A stretch of DNA of 64,000 nt, from positions 1,612,001-1,676,000 of the forward strand of contig JBBCGR010000003.1 in NCBI GenBank assembly GCA_037201625.1, written 5' to 3'. Below are positions 25,566 through 34,765 of the stretch, piece after piece. Position numbers and translations under genes: made by a program. The first letter of the stretch is position 1. Every line of letters starts with the position of its first letter. Source of the DNA: JAMXLO01 sp037201625 (lineage in GTDB: Bacteria > Pseudomonadota > Alphaproteobacteria > Acetobacterales > Acetobacteraceae). A model generated the notes under the pieces. It was not told where the DNA came from, ran no database searches, and worked only from the letters and a program-made list of their open reading frames with translations.

Positions 25566-26492
25566 ATGGCGAAGATCCTGTTCGCCAACAACGCGCGGAC
25601 CACGCTCGCCGGCGCGATCTCGACGGTGTCCGTCACGGCCACGCTGGCCGCCGGGTCCGGCGCGCTGTTCCCGCATCCTGGCGCGAATGAGTACTTCGTC
25701 GGGTCCTTCTTCGACGCGCTGACCGGTGTCGTCACCGAAATCGTGCACGTGACCAACGTCACGGGCGATACCATCACGATGGTTCGCGCCCAGGAAGGGA
25801 CGTCGGCACAGAACTGGTCGGCCGGCGATCTGTTCGCCAACCGGTGGACCGCCGGGTCGGCCAACACGATGATCCAGATCGGCGCGCTGCGGGCGTCGGT
25901 GATCCCCCAGTATTTCACCAATTCCGGCACATGGATCGTGCCGGCCGGGGTCACCGAGGCGGACGTCCAGCTCTGGGGTGGCGGCGGCGGTGGCCAGGGA
26001 TGCGACACCAATGGGGCGGCGGGCGGCGGTTCGGGTGGCGGATATTCCCGCAAGCGCATCACCGGACTGGTCGCCGGCCAGTCCATATCGGTCAGCATCG
26101 GCGCCGGGGGTGCTGGCGGCGCGGCTGGGCCCAACGTGGGAAGCGCCGGCGGAACCACCACGTTCGGCGCGGTGTTCAGCGCCACGGGCGGCGGCGGAGG
26201 GAACAACGTCAATCCCACGCCAGGGACCGGGGCTGGCGGCGATCTGAACCTGTTCGGCGGCGGGGGTGGCGGCGCGGTCATCGCGGGCGGCGGCCCAGCC
26301 TATTACGGCGGCCCAGGGGGCGACGGCGCGTTCGGTGGCGGCGGCGGCCCGGCAAGTGGCGGCGTCGGCTCCGGTGGCGCCATCCCGGGCGGCGGCGGAG
26401 GCGGTGGCGGAAGCACCGTATCTGCCAACGCGGGAGGCGATGGCGGCAAGGGCATGGCGATCGTGTCCTACGTGGCGCTGACGGGGGCCTGA
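25566..26492 (+). CDS. Glycine-rich tail-tip adhesin
   Basis: This 308-residue protein has a 110-residue N-terminal attachment domain ending in IPQYFTNSGTWIVPAGVTEA. The remaining about 175 residues are dominated by glycine runs (GGGGGGQG, GGGGNNV, GGGGGGAVIAGGG and others). Such Gly-rich segments form polyglycine-II sandwiches in receptor-binding tips of T-even-like phages (gp38 type). By analogy it would be the receptor-binding tip. GGAGG lies about 9 bp before the ATG. Confidence 0.7.
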   Translation: MAKILFANNARTTLAGAISTVSVTATLAAGSGALFPHPGANEYFVGSFFDALTGVVTEIVHVTNVTGDTITMVRAQEGTSAQNWSAGDLFANRWTAGSANTMIQIGALRASVIPQYFTNSGTWIVPAGVTEADVQLWGGGGGGQGCDTNGAAGGGSGGGYSRKRITGLVAGQSISVSIGAGGAGGAAGPNVGSAGGTTTFGAVFSATGGGGGNNVNPTPGTGAGGDLNLFGGGGGGAVIAGGGPAYYGGPGGDGAFGGGGGPASGGVGSGGAIPGGGGGGGGSTVSANAGGDGGKGMAIVSYVALTGA

Positions 26493-26496
26493 GCCG

Positions 26497-28170
26497 ATGG
26501 CATTCCCGTCCCCCACGCTGCAGGACGTCACCGTCCTCGGAACGGCGACGGCCGAAGCGGTCGATGTCACGACGGACCTGAATGTCGGCGGGGTCGCGAG
26601 CGTCAACGAACTCCAGGTCGGGGGCACGCCTTTCCCCAATTCGCTCCCGTCCGGCAACCTGCTCGCCAATGTCGGATCGGTCGACGCGGGCGCCGCCGCG
26701 ACACCGCTGAGCACGTTGCTCGACCTCGTCATCGCCAACACGCAGGGCGAGATCATCTACCGCAGTGGCAGCGCCTGGGTCGGGCTCGCGCCTGGCGCGG
26801 CGGGCCAGGTGCTGAAGACCGGCGGCACGCTGGCCAATCCATCGTGGGTGAACGAACTGTGGAACGCCGGCAGTGTCGCGGCGCTCACCACCAACCTGAC
26901 CATCCGAGCCGGCAATTCGCTCGATCTGGCCAATTCCGTCACGATCACCGGGACACTCGCGGCCGCGCGCTTCAGCGCGACGGGCCTTGTGAACGGCGGG
27001 ACGGTCCAATCCTCCGGCGCGCTGATCGGCAACTCCGCCAGCATCACCACCGGGGTCACGGGCGCCACGGTCACGGCGACCGGACTGCTGAGCGGTGGCA
27101 CCATAAACACGTCCGGCCTCGCCTCCGTCGGCACGCTGTCGCTGGGCGGAACGACCGGCATCACGAACTTCAACCCCGCGCACATCTCGCTGGCCGGCGG
27201 CACGCTGGACGTCATCAACTTCGGCACCGGCAGCGTCACCTCGATTGTCGCTGGCACAAACCTCTCCGGCGGGACGATCGGCTCGGCTGGCACCATCGCG
27301 CTTGCCGGGTCGATCTCGCTGACTGCGGTGACGACCAGCGGGTTGCTGCAAGCCGGCTCGATCGCCACCGCTGGAACGGTCGACCTCAACAGCACGGGCA
27401 CCACCAAGCCCACGCTGAGCGCCTTCGCTCCGACGGACGTCCAAATCTCCAAGGCGGCCGGAGCCAGTGGCGGCTACTCCGTGGTGACCTATGCCGCCGG
27501 GGCGCCGTCCTATGCTGGCACGCACGCAGGTGGCACCCCGGGATCCCCAAGCGCCACCACGACGAACATGGTGCTCAACCAGCTCATCGGCTTCGGCCAT
27601 GATGGAACTACCTACGCCACATCCTCCGCCGCCTACATCCAGCTCTTGGCACAGGAGAACTGGACGCCGACGGCTCAAGGGACGGCCATTGATTTCGCGA
27701 CAACACAAATCGGCACGACAACCCGCGCCATTCGCATGAGGCTCTACAGCGCGGGCAGGCTTTTCCTCGGAAGCTCGCTGCCGGTCGACGATGGCATCAA
27801 CGCCTTTCAGGTGAACGGCGGCGCCATCGCCACCTTCCTCGGCATGCGCCCCAGCAACAACCTGACCGCCACCGGCTCCAACCAAGCCACCGCGCTCGGA
27901 CTTACAACTGGGTTCAACGTGCTCGGCACCGTGGCGGCATCCACTGGCGTGGTGCTGCCGGCGATCGGTTCCGTCGTTGCGGCCGGTGACATGGTGCTGA
28001 TCGACAACGCGGGATCGAACGCCGCGAAGGTATACGGCTCGGGCGCGCAGACTATCGACGGTGTGGCAGGCGCCACCGGCGTCACGCTGACGAATGCCAA
28101 GCGCTGCATCTACATCGCGAACACTGGTTCGACCTGGCTGTCGTATCAGCTCGGCGTGCCCAGCGCCTGA
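26497..28170 (+). CDS. Tail fibre protein with Ser/Thr/Gly-rich repeats
   Basis: This 557-residue protein starts with a short attachment head (FPSPTLQDVTVLGTATAEAV) and consists mainly of quasi-repeats of the form GLxSGGTINTSGLASVGTLS and SAGTIALAGSISLTAVTTSG, as in beta-helical shafts. The C-terminal about 60 residues (VVLPAIGSVVAAGDMVLIDN, CIYIANTGSTWLSYQLG) form a conserved end domain found at the tip of many phage fibres. It begins 4 bp after the glycine-rich tip gene. Confidence 0.72.
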   Translation: MAFPSPTLQDVTVLGTATAEAVDVTTDLNVGGVASVNELQVGGTPFPNSLPSGNLLANVGSVDAGAAATPLSTLLDLVIANTQGEIIYRSGSAWVGLAPGAAGQVLKTGGTLANPSWVNELWNAGSVAALTTNLTIRAGNSLDLANSVTITGTLAAARFSATGLVNGGTVQSSGALIGNSASITTGVTGATVTATGLLSGGTINTSGLASVGTLSLGGTTGITNFNPAHISLAGGTLDVINFGTGSVTSIVAGTNLSGGTIGSAGTIALAGSISLTAVTTSGLLQAGSIATAGTVDLNSTGTTKPTLSAFAPTDVQISKAAGASGGYSVVTYAAGAPSYAGTHAGGTPGSPSATTTNMVLNQLIGFGHDGTTYATSSAAYIQLLAQENWTPTAQGTAIDFATTQIGTTTRAIRMRLYSAGRLFLGSSLPVDDGINAFQVNGGAIATFLGMRPSNNLTATGSNQATALGLTTGFNVLGTVAASTGVVLPAIGSVVAAGDMVLIDNAGSNAAKVYGSGAQTIDGVAGATGVTLTNAKRCIYIANTGSTWLSYQLGVPSA

Positions 28171-28201
28171 CCACCAGCATCATCCGCGAGTAGGCAATCA
28201 G

Positions 28202-28690
28202 ATGAAGCCGTCGACCGCCCGGACCATCACGCTGTTGGTCGAAGGAGACTGCTGCGCACCGGAACGCTACTGCTGGCCCGTAAAGGAGCCGGAGTCTGCT
28301 CTCGACTATTCGGCCGATGCCACCATTCCGATGGAGGACATCGAAGAGACCATCATCATCGCCAGCCTGGCAATTCGCCCGTCGGGTGCGGGCGAGATGC
28401 AGGCGATCAGCCTGTCGATCGATGACCTCGTGATCACGGCAAGGCTGGCCGGCGGCGTGGCCGGACGTGACTACATCCTGAAGCTGCTCATCGTCGCTCC
28501 GAACGAACTCGTCCTCGAATACCTGATCTCGCTGAAGATCGATCCGCTTCTGGCGACGAAGCCAATTCATCCACCGCCAAATCCCGGGTTCGGCCCAGCG
28601 ATTGTGGCGACCGTCCCCGGATACGTCCCGTCGCTCAACTTCAGCATGTCGCTCAACAGCGGATACGCGTCACTCATCTCAGGGGTCTGA
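28202..28690 (+). CDS. Phage fibre-associated protein (adaptor-like)
   Basis: This 162-residue protein starts at ATG 28202 with GAGTAGG upstream. It is acidic and beta-rich (MEDIEETIIIASLAIRPSGA, then YILKLLIVAPNELVLEYLIS), with a Pro-rich hinge (HPPPNPGFGPAIV). Related small proteins lie next to fibres in many prophages and may connect fibre shafts. Role inferred from context. Confidence 0.55.
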   Translation: MKPSTARTITLLVEGDCCAPERYCWPVKEPESALDYSADATIPMEDIEETIIIASLAIRPSGAGEMQAISLSIDDLVITARLAGGVAGRDYILKLLIVAPNELVLEYLISLKIDPLLATKPIHPPPNPGFGPAIVATVPGYVPSLNFSMSLNSGYASLISGV

Positions 28691-28692
28691 GC

Positions 28693-29151
28693 ATGGCCGA
28701 TACACCGTCTACGGTAACGTTGATCGACGGGACCGGGCAGCAGGTAACGTTCTTGGCGACAACCAATGGCACGGGCCAAAAGACCATTCAGAGCACCCCA
28801 CGCGTTGGGGACGCGCCGGTTGACGCCGAAAACCCGATGCCGGTCCTGTCAGGCGGCACCTCCGGCAAGGACTATTCCGTCAACGAAGCCGCCATTCCGT
28901 TCCCCGGCTTCGCGGTGCTGGTGACCGTGCCCGTCAATCCATCGCGCGCGAACATTCAAGTGCAAAACATGAGCGCGTCGCTCGTGCAGGTCGTCCAGGA
29001 CGACGGCGAGGATCAACAGCAGACGGCGTTCTTTCTGGCGCCTGGATCGGACGTGGGCCAGCCCGGCGGCTTCTACGAAAACCCTGCGTTCAAAGGGCGC
29101 CTTCGTGTGTGCGCTCCGGTCGGGTCGTGGATCGTCGTCTCGGAGGTTTGA
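28693..29151 (+). CDS. Hypothetical phage protein in the fibre cluster
   Basis: This 152-residue protein is Pro/Gly/Val-rich with a beta pattern (IPFPGFAVLVTVPVNPSRAN, QDDGEDQQQTAFFLAPGSDV). It is encoded 2 bp after its upstream neighbour and 6 bp before the tailspike gene. The NIQVQNMSASLVQVVQDDGE region suggests a jelly-roll or cap protein of the type that decorates fibres. Family not recognised. Confidence 0.55.
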   Translation: MADTPSTVTLIDGTGQQVTFLATTNGTGQKTIQSTPRVGDAPVDAENPMPVLSGGTSGKDYSVNEAAIPFPGFAVLVTVPVNPSRANIQVQNMSASLVQVVQDDGEDQQQTAFFLAPGSDVGQPGGFYENPAFKGRLRVCAPVGSWIVVSEV

Positions 29152-29157
29152 GCACAG

Positions 29158-31758
29158 ATGGCAATTTCTCCTCCGCCCTTTCCGGCTGCACAGTTCAAGG
29201 CCGTGCAGGTGGATGTTGCCGAGCTTCAGCAGATCACCGAGACGCAGGGCGGCGAGATCGACGCCAACACGAGCGCGATCAATGTCGTCTCGAGCGCGCT
29301 GACAAACGAGACGGCGAACCGCATCGCCGCGGATGGCACGCTGCAAGCCAACATCAACGCGGAGGCAAGCGCGCGCACCGCCGCCGATCTCGCTTTGTCG
29401 GGCGATATCACGGCGCTCGGCGCGTCCACGGCGGCAGCCCTTTCTGTTGCGCCGTCCAGCCTATTCGGCAACGCCGGCACAGTTGCTGCACAGGCCAAGA
29501 GTATCACGCTCGGCACCTTCCTTGCGTTCGATACGGGCAGCAATGCCGTCAACGTGCTGGCCGGCACAGCGAACACGCTCGCCACGCTGGATGGCTCTGG
29601 TTACCTCTCCGCCGCTCAAATTCCCCCAGCCTTGTCGAGCGGCTTCGACCCGAAGGGTGTGTGGAACGCCGCGACGAACACGCCGACGCTCACGAGCGGC
29701 GTGGGGACGAACGGCGACATCTGGGCTGTCGGTCAGGCCGGCACGACCACACTGAACGGCATATCATCTTGGAACATCTCCGACCAAGCGCTGTTCTCGG
29801 GAGGCGTGTGGCAGAAAATCCCGATGTCGTCCGTGTATGGATCGATGGCGGTGCAGAACGCCACCGGCGTCTCGATTTCTGGCGGAGCAGTCACGACGAC
29901 CGTCGTTCTTGGCGATCCGTCCGGCTCGACCTGGACGCTCTCGCCATTGATCTCGGCGTTCGCGGAATACGTTGTGGACGGCGAAGGCAACGTCGCAGGC
30001 GGCACCGCCCTGGACGGCACGTTGCGCTATGCGGCTGCATATTTTGACCGCGCCGTGATTGACCAAATCACGAACGATTTTTCCGATGCCGGCGGCGTGG
30101 AACGCGGCGCGATCTCGCCGCTGTATAACGGCACCGGAAGTCTTCTGACCGCGGACCAGTTCGGCAACGTCTCGGAGAAAATCGAAGACGACGGCACGCA
30201 CGTTTTTGGCAAGATCGATGTGCTACGTGCCGTAATCCACGACCTCGTGCTGGAGGAGTTGAGCCTCGCCGCGTTGGCGGTCGGCGTCTCGTTGCTTGAC
30301 GATATGCCGCCGGTCGTTGAGGGGCTGTCTTACGCGATTACGGATGAAAGCGGCAACGCAGCCCTCACGATCACGGATGACGGCATTACCGAAGCGCGCA
30401 CGTCACGCGGCAGGCTGTCGGAACTGATAACGCTCCCCAACGCGCAGCAGATCGCCAAGCCTGGCTTTTTCCAGACCGCGCAGTTCTCCAACGGATATTG
30501 CACGGCAAGAACGTCGGCTCAGACATGGGCAACCTTGCGAGCGCTTCGCGGGAAGTTCATGGCTGTTCGCTTGGTCTACGCTTATGATGGCAAGGGTGTT
30601 TCGACGATTGAGGGCGCACTTGTCGCCGCGACGTCCGTCCCGAACAACGGCATCCAGCCGCTCAATGCTGCCGGTGGTCCGCAGGCCTGGACGCGCGTGA
30701 CGTTCAACAACGGCGGCAATCCTGTATCGTATTGGGACCAGCTTCAGGCTGTTCCCCCACCGTCTCCAATCTTCTCACGCGTGCTTGTGCCTGCGCCGGC
30801 CGGCGCCACGAACCACACGCCGCCGTTCGGCGGCGGCGATGGTGTTGGCTACATGATGTGCGGGAAGACCTATAGCGATTGGATCCCGCTCACCTCGATC
30901 GACAGAACCGATGGCGGTTCATTTCCGCTGATCATGGCGCGAGCCTACATCACAGGCGATACGCGCATCCCAGGCGCATGCCCCGTCACGTCGGCGTGGG
31001 AGACAGCGAGCGGCGGCGACATCGTGCGGGCGTTTGTCAACCCAGGCGACTGCGTCTCGGACCCCGCGTTGTTCACGAGCACAGCGCTTGTCAATCAACT
31101 CGAACCGCTCGCGATCGAATTCCTCTCTTCGGAGAGGGCGATCACGGTGTTCTACGTTGGCGACAGCACGATGCAGGGCGTCGGCACGACCGAGAGCGCA
31201 TGGAACTACGTCTACCAAACGTGCCAGACGCTCCGGAACCTGACGTCCTTCTTCTTGCAGCCGATGAACGGTGGCAACACGGGGATGTCCTGCCTGGACT
31301 ATCTGTGGAACGCGGAGAACGTCATCGGCGCTCTCCAGCCGGATATCGTTGTCATCCAGGTTGGCTCCATCAACGCCGTCGATGGGACCGGGAACTTCTC
31401 CAATCTCACCTCCTGCATGGATTACTGGCGCAGGTGCCTCGTGCTGGCGCAGCGGGTGAAGGAATACGGAGGGGTCGTCATCTTCATCACGCCCTGGCCC
31501 AGCGTGACGTGCAGCTATGCTGGCGATCAGAACCGGTTGGCCATCATCGCGAGGGTCAACGCGTCGCGCGACAGTCAGACGTTCGTTGTGGATTGCGACC
31601 CGATCATCGGTATTCCGCCGGCCAATCCTGGCACGGACACATGGGCCATCAATCCGGCCTACACGGGAGATGGAACCCACATGAACAACGCCGGGAACGG
31701 CGTTCTTTCGCAACAAGGAACGTTGCCGATCCTGGCGCGTCTCATCGGAGTTTCGTGA
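29158..31758 (+). CDS. Tailspike/fibre with C-terminal SGNH (GDSL) hydrolase domain
   Basis: This 866-residue protein has an N-terminal coiled coil of TEXQGG and ETANRIAADG type (residues 20-100), a beta-rich middle (about 100-640) and an SGNH hydrolase from about residue 660. The SGNH blocks are visible: VFYVGDSTMQG (block I Ser near 669), GGNTGMS (block II Gly), QVGSIN (block III), and DGTHMN near 837 (block V Asp and His). Such enzymes remove O-acetyl groups from capsular or O-antigen sugars, so this is a probable receptor-modifying spike. Confidence 0.78.
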   Translation: MAISPPPFPAAQFKAVQVDVAELQQITETQGGEIDANTSAINVVSSALTNETANRIAADGTLQANINAEASARTAADLALSGDITALGASTAAALSVAPSSLFGNAGTVAAQAKSITLGTFLAFDTGSNAVNVLAGTANTLATLDGSGYLSAAQIPPALSSGFDPKGVWNAATNTPTLTSGVGTNGDIWAVGQAGTTTLNGISSWNISDQALFSGGVWQKIPMSSVYGSMAVQNATGVSISGGAVTTTVVLGDPSGSTWTLSPLISAFAEYVVDGEGNVAGGTALDGTLRYAAAYFDRAVIDQITNDFSDAGGVERGAISPLYNGTGSLLTADQFGNVSEKIEDDGTHVFGKIDVLRAVIHDLVLEELSLAALAVGVSLLDDMPPVVEGLSYAITDESGNAALTITDDGITEARTSRGRLSELITLPNAQQIAKPGFFQTAQFSNGYCTARTSAQTWATLRALRGKFMAVRLVYAYDGKGVSTIEGALVAATSVPNNGIQPLNAAGGPQAWTRVTFNNGGNPVSYWDQLQAVPPPSPIFSRVLVPAPAGATNHTPPFGGGDGVGYMMCGKTYSDWIPLTSIDRTDGGSFPLIMARAYITGDTRIPGACPVTSAWETASGGDIVRAFVNPGDCVSDPALFTSTALVNQLEPLAIEFLSSERAITVFYVGDSTMQGVGTTESAWNYVYQTCQTLRNLTSFFLQPMNGGNTGMSCLDYLWNAENVIGALQPDIVVIQVGSINAVDGTGNFSNLTSCMDYWRRCLVLAQRVKEYGGVVIFITPWPSVTCSYAGDQNRLAIIARVNASRDSQTFVVDCDPIIGIPPANPGTDTWAINPAYTGDGTHMNNAGNGVLSQQGTLPILARLIGVS

Positions 31759-31759
31759 T

Positions 31760-32488
31760 ATGAGTGGAGCACGGCGCACCCTTCCGGGTAATTTCGCGGC
31801 GAACGCGGTCGATTTCATTCCGCCTAACCTCCCCGGGCTTCTCGTCTGGACCTATTTCGGCACTCAGGCCGGAAGCAACGTCAATCTGGCCGGCAGCGGC
31901 GTCACGCTGTCGAACATCGGAGCCGGCCCGAGCTACAACGTGGGATATGGGCGCTTCCAAAGCGGCACGACCGCGCTCGCAACGAGCATCGTCGATGGCG
32001 CAGCACTGCTGCCGATCACGCTCATCGGCGCCGTTCGTTGGGTGGCCGGCCTTCAGGGAAATGTGGGCGGCACATATACAAGCGTGGGCGGGCAGAAAGG
32101 CATGGAGCTGATCGTCCCCACGGCTTCTGTTGTCCGAACCTATGCCGCCGCCTCAGGAGGTGCCTTCGGTGATGTCACGGCCGGCGGTCCGTTGAACGGC
32201 AGCACGTTCAGGCTTGTCGCCGGCGTCGCAACGGGCGTTGGCAGCCCGCAGCACACATACGACCTGACATCCAACCTGGCCGGTGTCGGGGGGTCGAACA
32301 TGACGACGTATGTTCCGAACACCGGCGCTTCGCTCAACATCGGAAGCGATAACGTGACAGGGACGGCCGTGTCAGACCTGGCGTTCTTCGCTGCCTATAC
32401 CGGAGCGCTTTCCCAGCCGCAGTTGCTCAGCCTTGTTCCATCAATCCGTGCCGCATTGGCCCGGCGTTCCATCATCCTTCCGACGTAG
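31760..32488 (+). CDS. Lectin-like fibre accessory protein
   Basis: This 242-residue protein starts 1 bp after the tailspike stop. It has a LamG/concanavalin-like arrangement: LPGLLVWTYFGTQAGSNVNL, a central beta-rich core, and the closing FFAAYTGALSQPQLLSLVPS motif that is common at the end of LamG-like phage lectins. It may bind host glycans or cap the tailspike. The assignment is by pattern only. Confidence 0.55.
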   Translation: MSGARRTLPGNFAANAVDFIPPNLPGLLVWTYFGTQAGSNVNLAGSGVTLSNIGAGPSYNVGYGRFQSGTTALATSIVDGAALLPITLIGAVRWVAGLQGNVGGTYTSVGGQKGMELIVPTASVVRTYAAASGGAFGDVTAGGPLNGSTFRLVAGVATGVGSPQHTYDLTSNLAGVGGSNMTTYVPNTGASLNIGSDNVTGTAVSDLAFFAAYTGALSQPQLLSLVPSIRAALARRSIILPT

Positions 32489-32544
32489 GGAGAGGAATTT
32501 CCTCTCGAACCGGATCGCCGGCACGCCATCAATGAGGATGTCCC

Positions 32545-32973
32545 ATGAGCGCAACCGTTCTCCCTTTGCGTGCGAGGTGGTCGATGGTGGATGAAGCAAA
32601 GCGAATGGCCACCCCCTTCAAGGAATGGACGCCCGTGGTCGTGGCGCTCGTTACGCTGGGCTTCCTGGTCGGCACCACGCTGTTCGGTAGCGGCGGATTC
32701 TTCTCCGACACACGGGGCGGCATCAGCCGGCTCGAGGAACAGCAGAAGTCGATGGATGGCCGGCTCCAGCAGATCGTCGACAGGCTCGACAGGGGGCCGC
32801 GGGTGGAACAGGTGCAGGAGCTGTATCGCGTCAACGCTCAGCAGGACGGGCGGATGGACGCGATGCGCGAGGCATATGAGAAGCGCATCCGGGACCTCGA
32901 GCTGCAATACATGGAGCAGAAGGTCCGGCTGGACGGGATCGCCGCCGCGGGCCGGAGCCTGTCGGGCCGATGA
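32545..32973 (+). CDS. Inner-membrane coiled-coil protein, i-spanin-like
   Basis: This 142-residue protein has one transmembrane segment (VVVALVTLGFLVGTTLF, residues about 30-48) followed by a periplasmic coiled coil (ISRLEEQQKSMDGRLQQIVD and on to the end). It overlaps by 4 bp the gene of an outer-membrane-type lipoprotein. That is the architecture of Rz (inner) and Rz1 (outer) spanins, which fuse the membranes at the end of lysis. An alternative start at residue 13 (MVDEAKRMATPF) exists. Confidence 0.6.
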   Translation: MSATVLPLRARWSMVDEAKRMATPFKEWTPVVVALVTLGFLVGTTLFGSGGFFSDTRGGISRLEEQQKSMDGRLQQIVDRLDRGPRVEQVQELYRVNAQQDGRMDAMREAYEKRIRDLELQYMEQKVRLDGIAAAGRSLSGR

Positions 32974-33239
32974 AGACCGTCGCGCTGGCGCTGTTGCTGG
33001 CAGGCTGCGGCGTCACCACGCCCGATCGGCGGCAGGCGACGCGACCGGCCATTTCTCCTGAACTGCAATCGTGCCCGCTCACGCCGGCGGCCATCCAACC
33101 GCCTGCCACGCCGCGCACATTCGAAGCCGTGATCGCCTGGGCCCGGCAGGTCGAGATGCGCAGGGGCGAGACCGTCCAGGCGCTCGAGGTGTGCCGCGGC
33201 AGGCTGGCACGGCTGAATGCCATCGCAGGCCAGCGCTGA
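32970..33239 (+). CDS. Small lipoprotein, o-spanin-like
   Basis: This 89-residue protein has a signal peptide with a lipobox (LLLAGC, Cys at residue 12). The mature part is proline-rich near the start, then helical (FEAVIAWARQVEMRRGETVQ). It overlaps the i-spanin-like gene by 4 bp. Length and order fit an Rz1-type partner. Confidence 0.6.
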   Translation: MKTVALALLLAGCGVTTPDRRQATRPAISPELQSCPLTPAAIQPPATPRTFEAVIAWARQVEMRRGETVQALEVCRGRLARLNAIAGQR

Positions 33240-33295
33240 CACTCGCCCAGCGGCGCGGTCGGGCGCAGATCTTGCTTCGCGGTGAGGCGCAGCAA

Positions 33296-33469
33296 TCAAG
33301 GGATCTTGTCGGGGTCACCCTGCAGCTTTCGGGTCTCTGCGGCGAGTTGGCGGTAGAGTTTGGCGATCTCAAGCATGGATTCTTTTGACGGAGAGTGGCG
33401 CATCGCCTCCGCCAAATCCTCGGCGTGCTTGGCTTTCTCATCCCAGTGCTCGGCAGGCTGTACGGGCAT
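33296..33469 (-). CDS. Small conserved protein, antisense to the prophage lysis region
   Basis: This gene is too short for a 60-residue cut-off: 57 residues, starting MPVQPAEHWDEKAKHAEDLA and ending with IP. AGGAG is 6-10 bp before the ATG. The core (KESMLEIAKLYRQLA) is shared with another minus-strand gene at 37.7-37.9 kb (KQAMLEIAAGYDRLA), and I recall this pattern from many small alphaproteobacterial proteins of unknown function. It faces the phage late operon, so it is probably expressed in the lysogen. Confidence 0.65.
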   Translation of the reverse strand: MPVQPAEHWDEKAKHAEDLAEAMRHSPSKESMLEIAKLYRQLAAETRKLQGDPDKIP

Positions 33470-33482
33470 TTGTAGCTCCTAT

Positions 33483-33659
33483 TCAGTCTAGGAGGACCGC
33501 CGGTAGCTGAGGTCGCGCCTCAACATAGGCAGCGGCAAATTCTCCCAGCCTCCGATCCAGCGCGGAACGAGGACCGATCCACTCGCAGCCCCGCGGCACA
33601 GCTTTCGTGAGCGTTCCTCTCACCTCGTAATCGGAGGACGAAAATGCCGACCAACGCAT
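33483..33659 (-). CDS. Possible small protein overlapping the endolysin start (weak)
   Basis: A 58-codon frame from ATG 33659 reads MRWSAFSSSDYEVRGTLTKA and ends in an acidic, Ala/Pro-rich tail. It has normal amino-acid composition but no ribosome site and overlaps the 5' end of the opposite gene by 16 bp. It could also be an opposite-strand artefact. Confidence 0.25.
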   Translation of the reverse strand: MRWSAFSSSDYEVRGTLTKAVPRGCEWIGPRSALDRRLGEFAAAYVEARPQLPAVLLD

Positions 33660-34327
33660 ACCCGGAAAAGCCGGTGGTGTCATACCGCCGCACGACCGTC
33701 CTGATGGCGGACGTGATCACCTATCTGCGCGGCCTGGCGGTGCCGGCGGAGGTCAAGCGCGCGGCCTACATCATGTTCCGCAACGAGTCCGGCAACGGCC
33801 AGAGCGGCATCAACAACAACTACGTCGGGGCGCAGGCCGACAGCGGCCGATGGTCCGCCATGTGGGACGATGCGATCGCCGGCACGGTTACCGTCACCGA
33901 GAACGGCACCGGGCGGCCGCGCATCTTCGTGGCGTTCCGGCGCTGGCAGGACAGCATCGACTTCCTGGTCGACCGGGTGCAGCGGCGCGGGCTCTACGTC
34001 GGCGGCACGACGCACCTGGTGCTGGCGATGCAGGTTCGCAGCGACCGCGACCTGGCGCGGGCCTACTACAAGGAATGGGTGACCGGCTCCGCTGCGGCCG
34101 AACCCAGCTCCGGCACCATCACCTCGCTGTTGAGCATGTATGGCCAGGCGGCGGTGCTGTTCCCCGCCGATGCCGCAAGGGCCGCGCCGCTGGCGCCAGC
34201 CGTCCCGGCCGCCAAGTCCGCCGGAGCGGCCCCGGCCTCGACCGCGCGGCCGCACCCCGACAACTCCGCCGATGATTTCAACGAGAGATCGCTCGCCGGC
34301 GGCGCTTTCCCAATCCCCAAGGAGTGA
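33644..34327 (+). CDS. Putative endolysin (lysozyme-like muramidase or glucosaminidase)
   Basis: This 227-residue protein has a compact N-terminal domain (residues 1-150): an AAYIMFRNESGNGQSGINNN motif with a glutamate in a lysozyme-like ESG context, then FRRWQDSIDFLVDRVQRRGL. This resembles glucosaminidase-like or lysozyme-like phage endolysins. The C-terminal 60 residues are Ala/Pro-rich. No signal peptide is seen, so release would need the neighbouring holin-like protein. It has GGAGGA upstream. The catalytic assignment is by pattern. Confidence 0.55.
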   Translation: MPTNAYPEKPVVSYRRTTVLMADVITYLRGLAVPAEVKRAAYIMFRNESGNGQSGINNNYVGAQADSGRWSAMWDDAIAGTVTVTENGTGRPRIFVAFRRWQDSIDFLVDRVQRRGLYVGGTTHLVLAMQVRSDRDLARAYYKEWVTGSAAAEPSSGTITSLLSMYGQAAVLFPADAARAAPLAPAVPAAKSAGAAPASTARPHPDNSADDFNERSLAGGAFPIPKE

Positions 34328-34331
34328 CCAG

Positions 34332-34763
34332 ATGACGTGGTCCGACGTCCTGACCAACATTGCGCTCGGCGCCGCCAGCCTGGCTGTGCCGGCGCTGATC
34401 GTGCTCGCGCGCCAGTGGATCGCAGCGCACGTCAAAAACGAGCAGATCAAGCAGTGGATGGACGGCGCCGCCGTCGCCGGCGGCCGCGGCTATATCGCGT
34501 TGATGGAGGCCAAGCGCCGTAATCCCACCGTGCCGCTGTCGTCCCTGGCGCGGCAGGTCGCCGAGGCCGAAGGGCAGACCTTCTTCGCCGCATACCGTGA
34601 GAAGTCCGCTGCGATCGGCGCCACACCGGTCGACGCGGAGACCCGGGTGCTGGGCGAACTGGGCGCCAAGCTGGCGGCCGATCCGAGCGTCAGCGTGCTC
34701 GGTACCGTCCGGCTCGGGACGGCTGCGGAGGCCCGCCTGCCGCTGCCGGACGGCAATCCCTGA
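34332..34763 (+). CDS. Holin-like membrane protein
   Basis: This 143-residue protein has one N-terminal transmembrane segment (VLTNIALGAASLAVPALIVLA, about residues 5-25), then a soluble helical domain (AKRRNPTVPLSSLARQVAEA). It lies 4 bp after the endolysin candidate. A single-TM protein next to an endolysin fits a class III-type holin, but the long soluble part is unusual. Confidence 0.5.
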   Translation: MTWSDVLTNIALGAASLAVPALIVLARQWIAAHVKNEQIKQWMDGAAVAGGRGYIALMEAKRRNPTVPLSSLARQVAEAEGQTFFAAYREKSAAIGATPVDAETRVLGELGAKLAADPSVSVLGTVRLGTAAEARLPLPDGNP

Positions 34764-34765
34764 CC

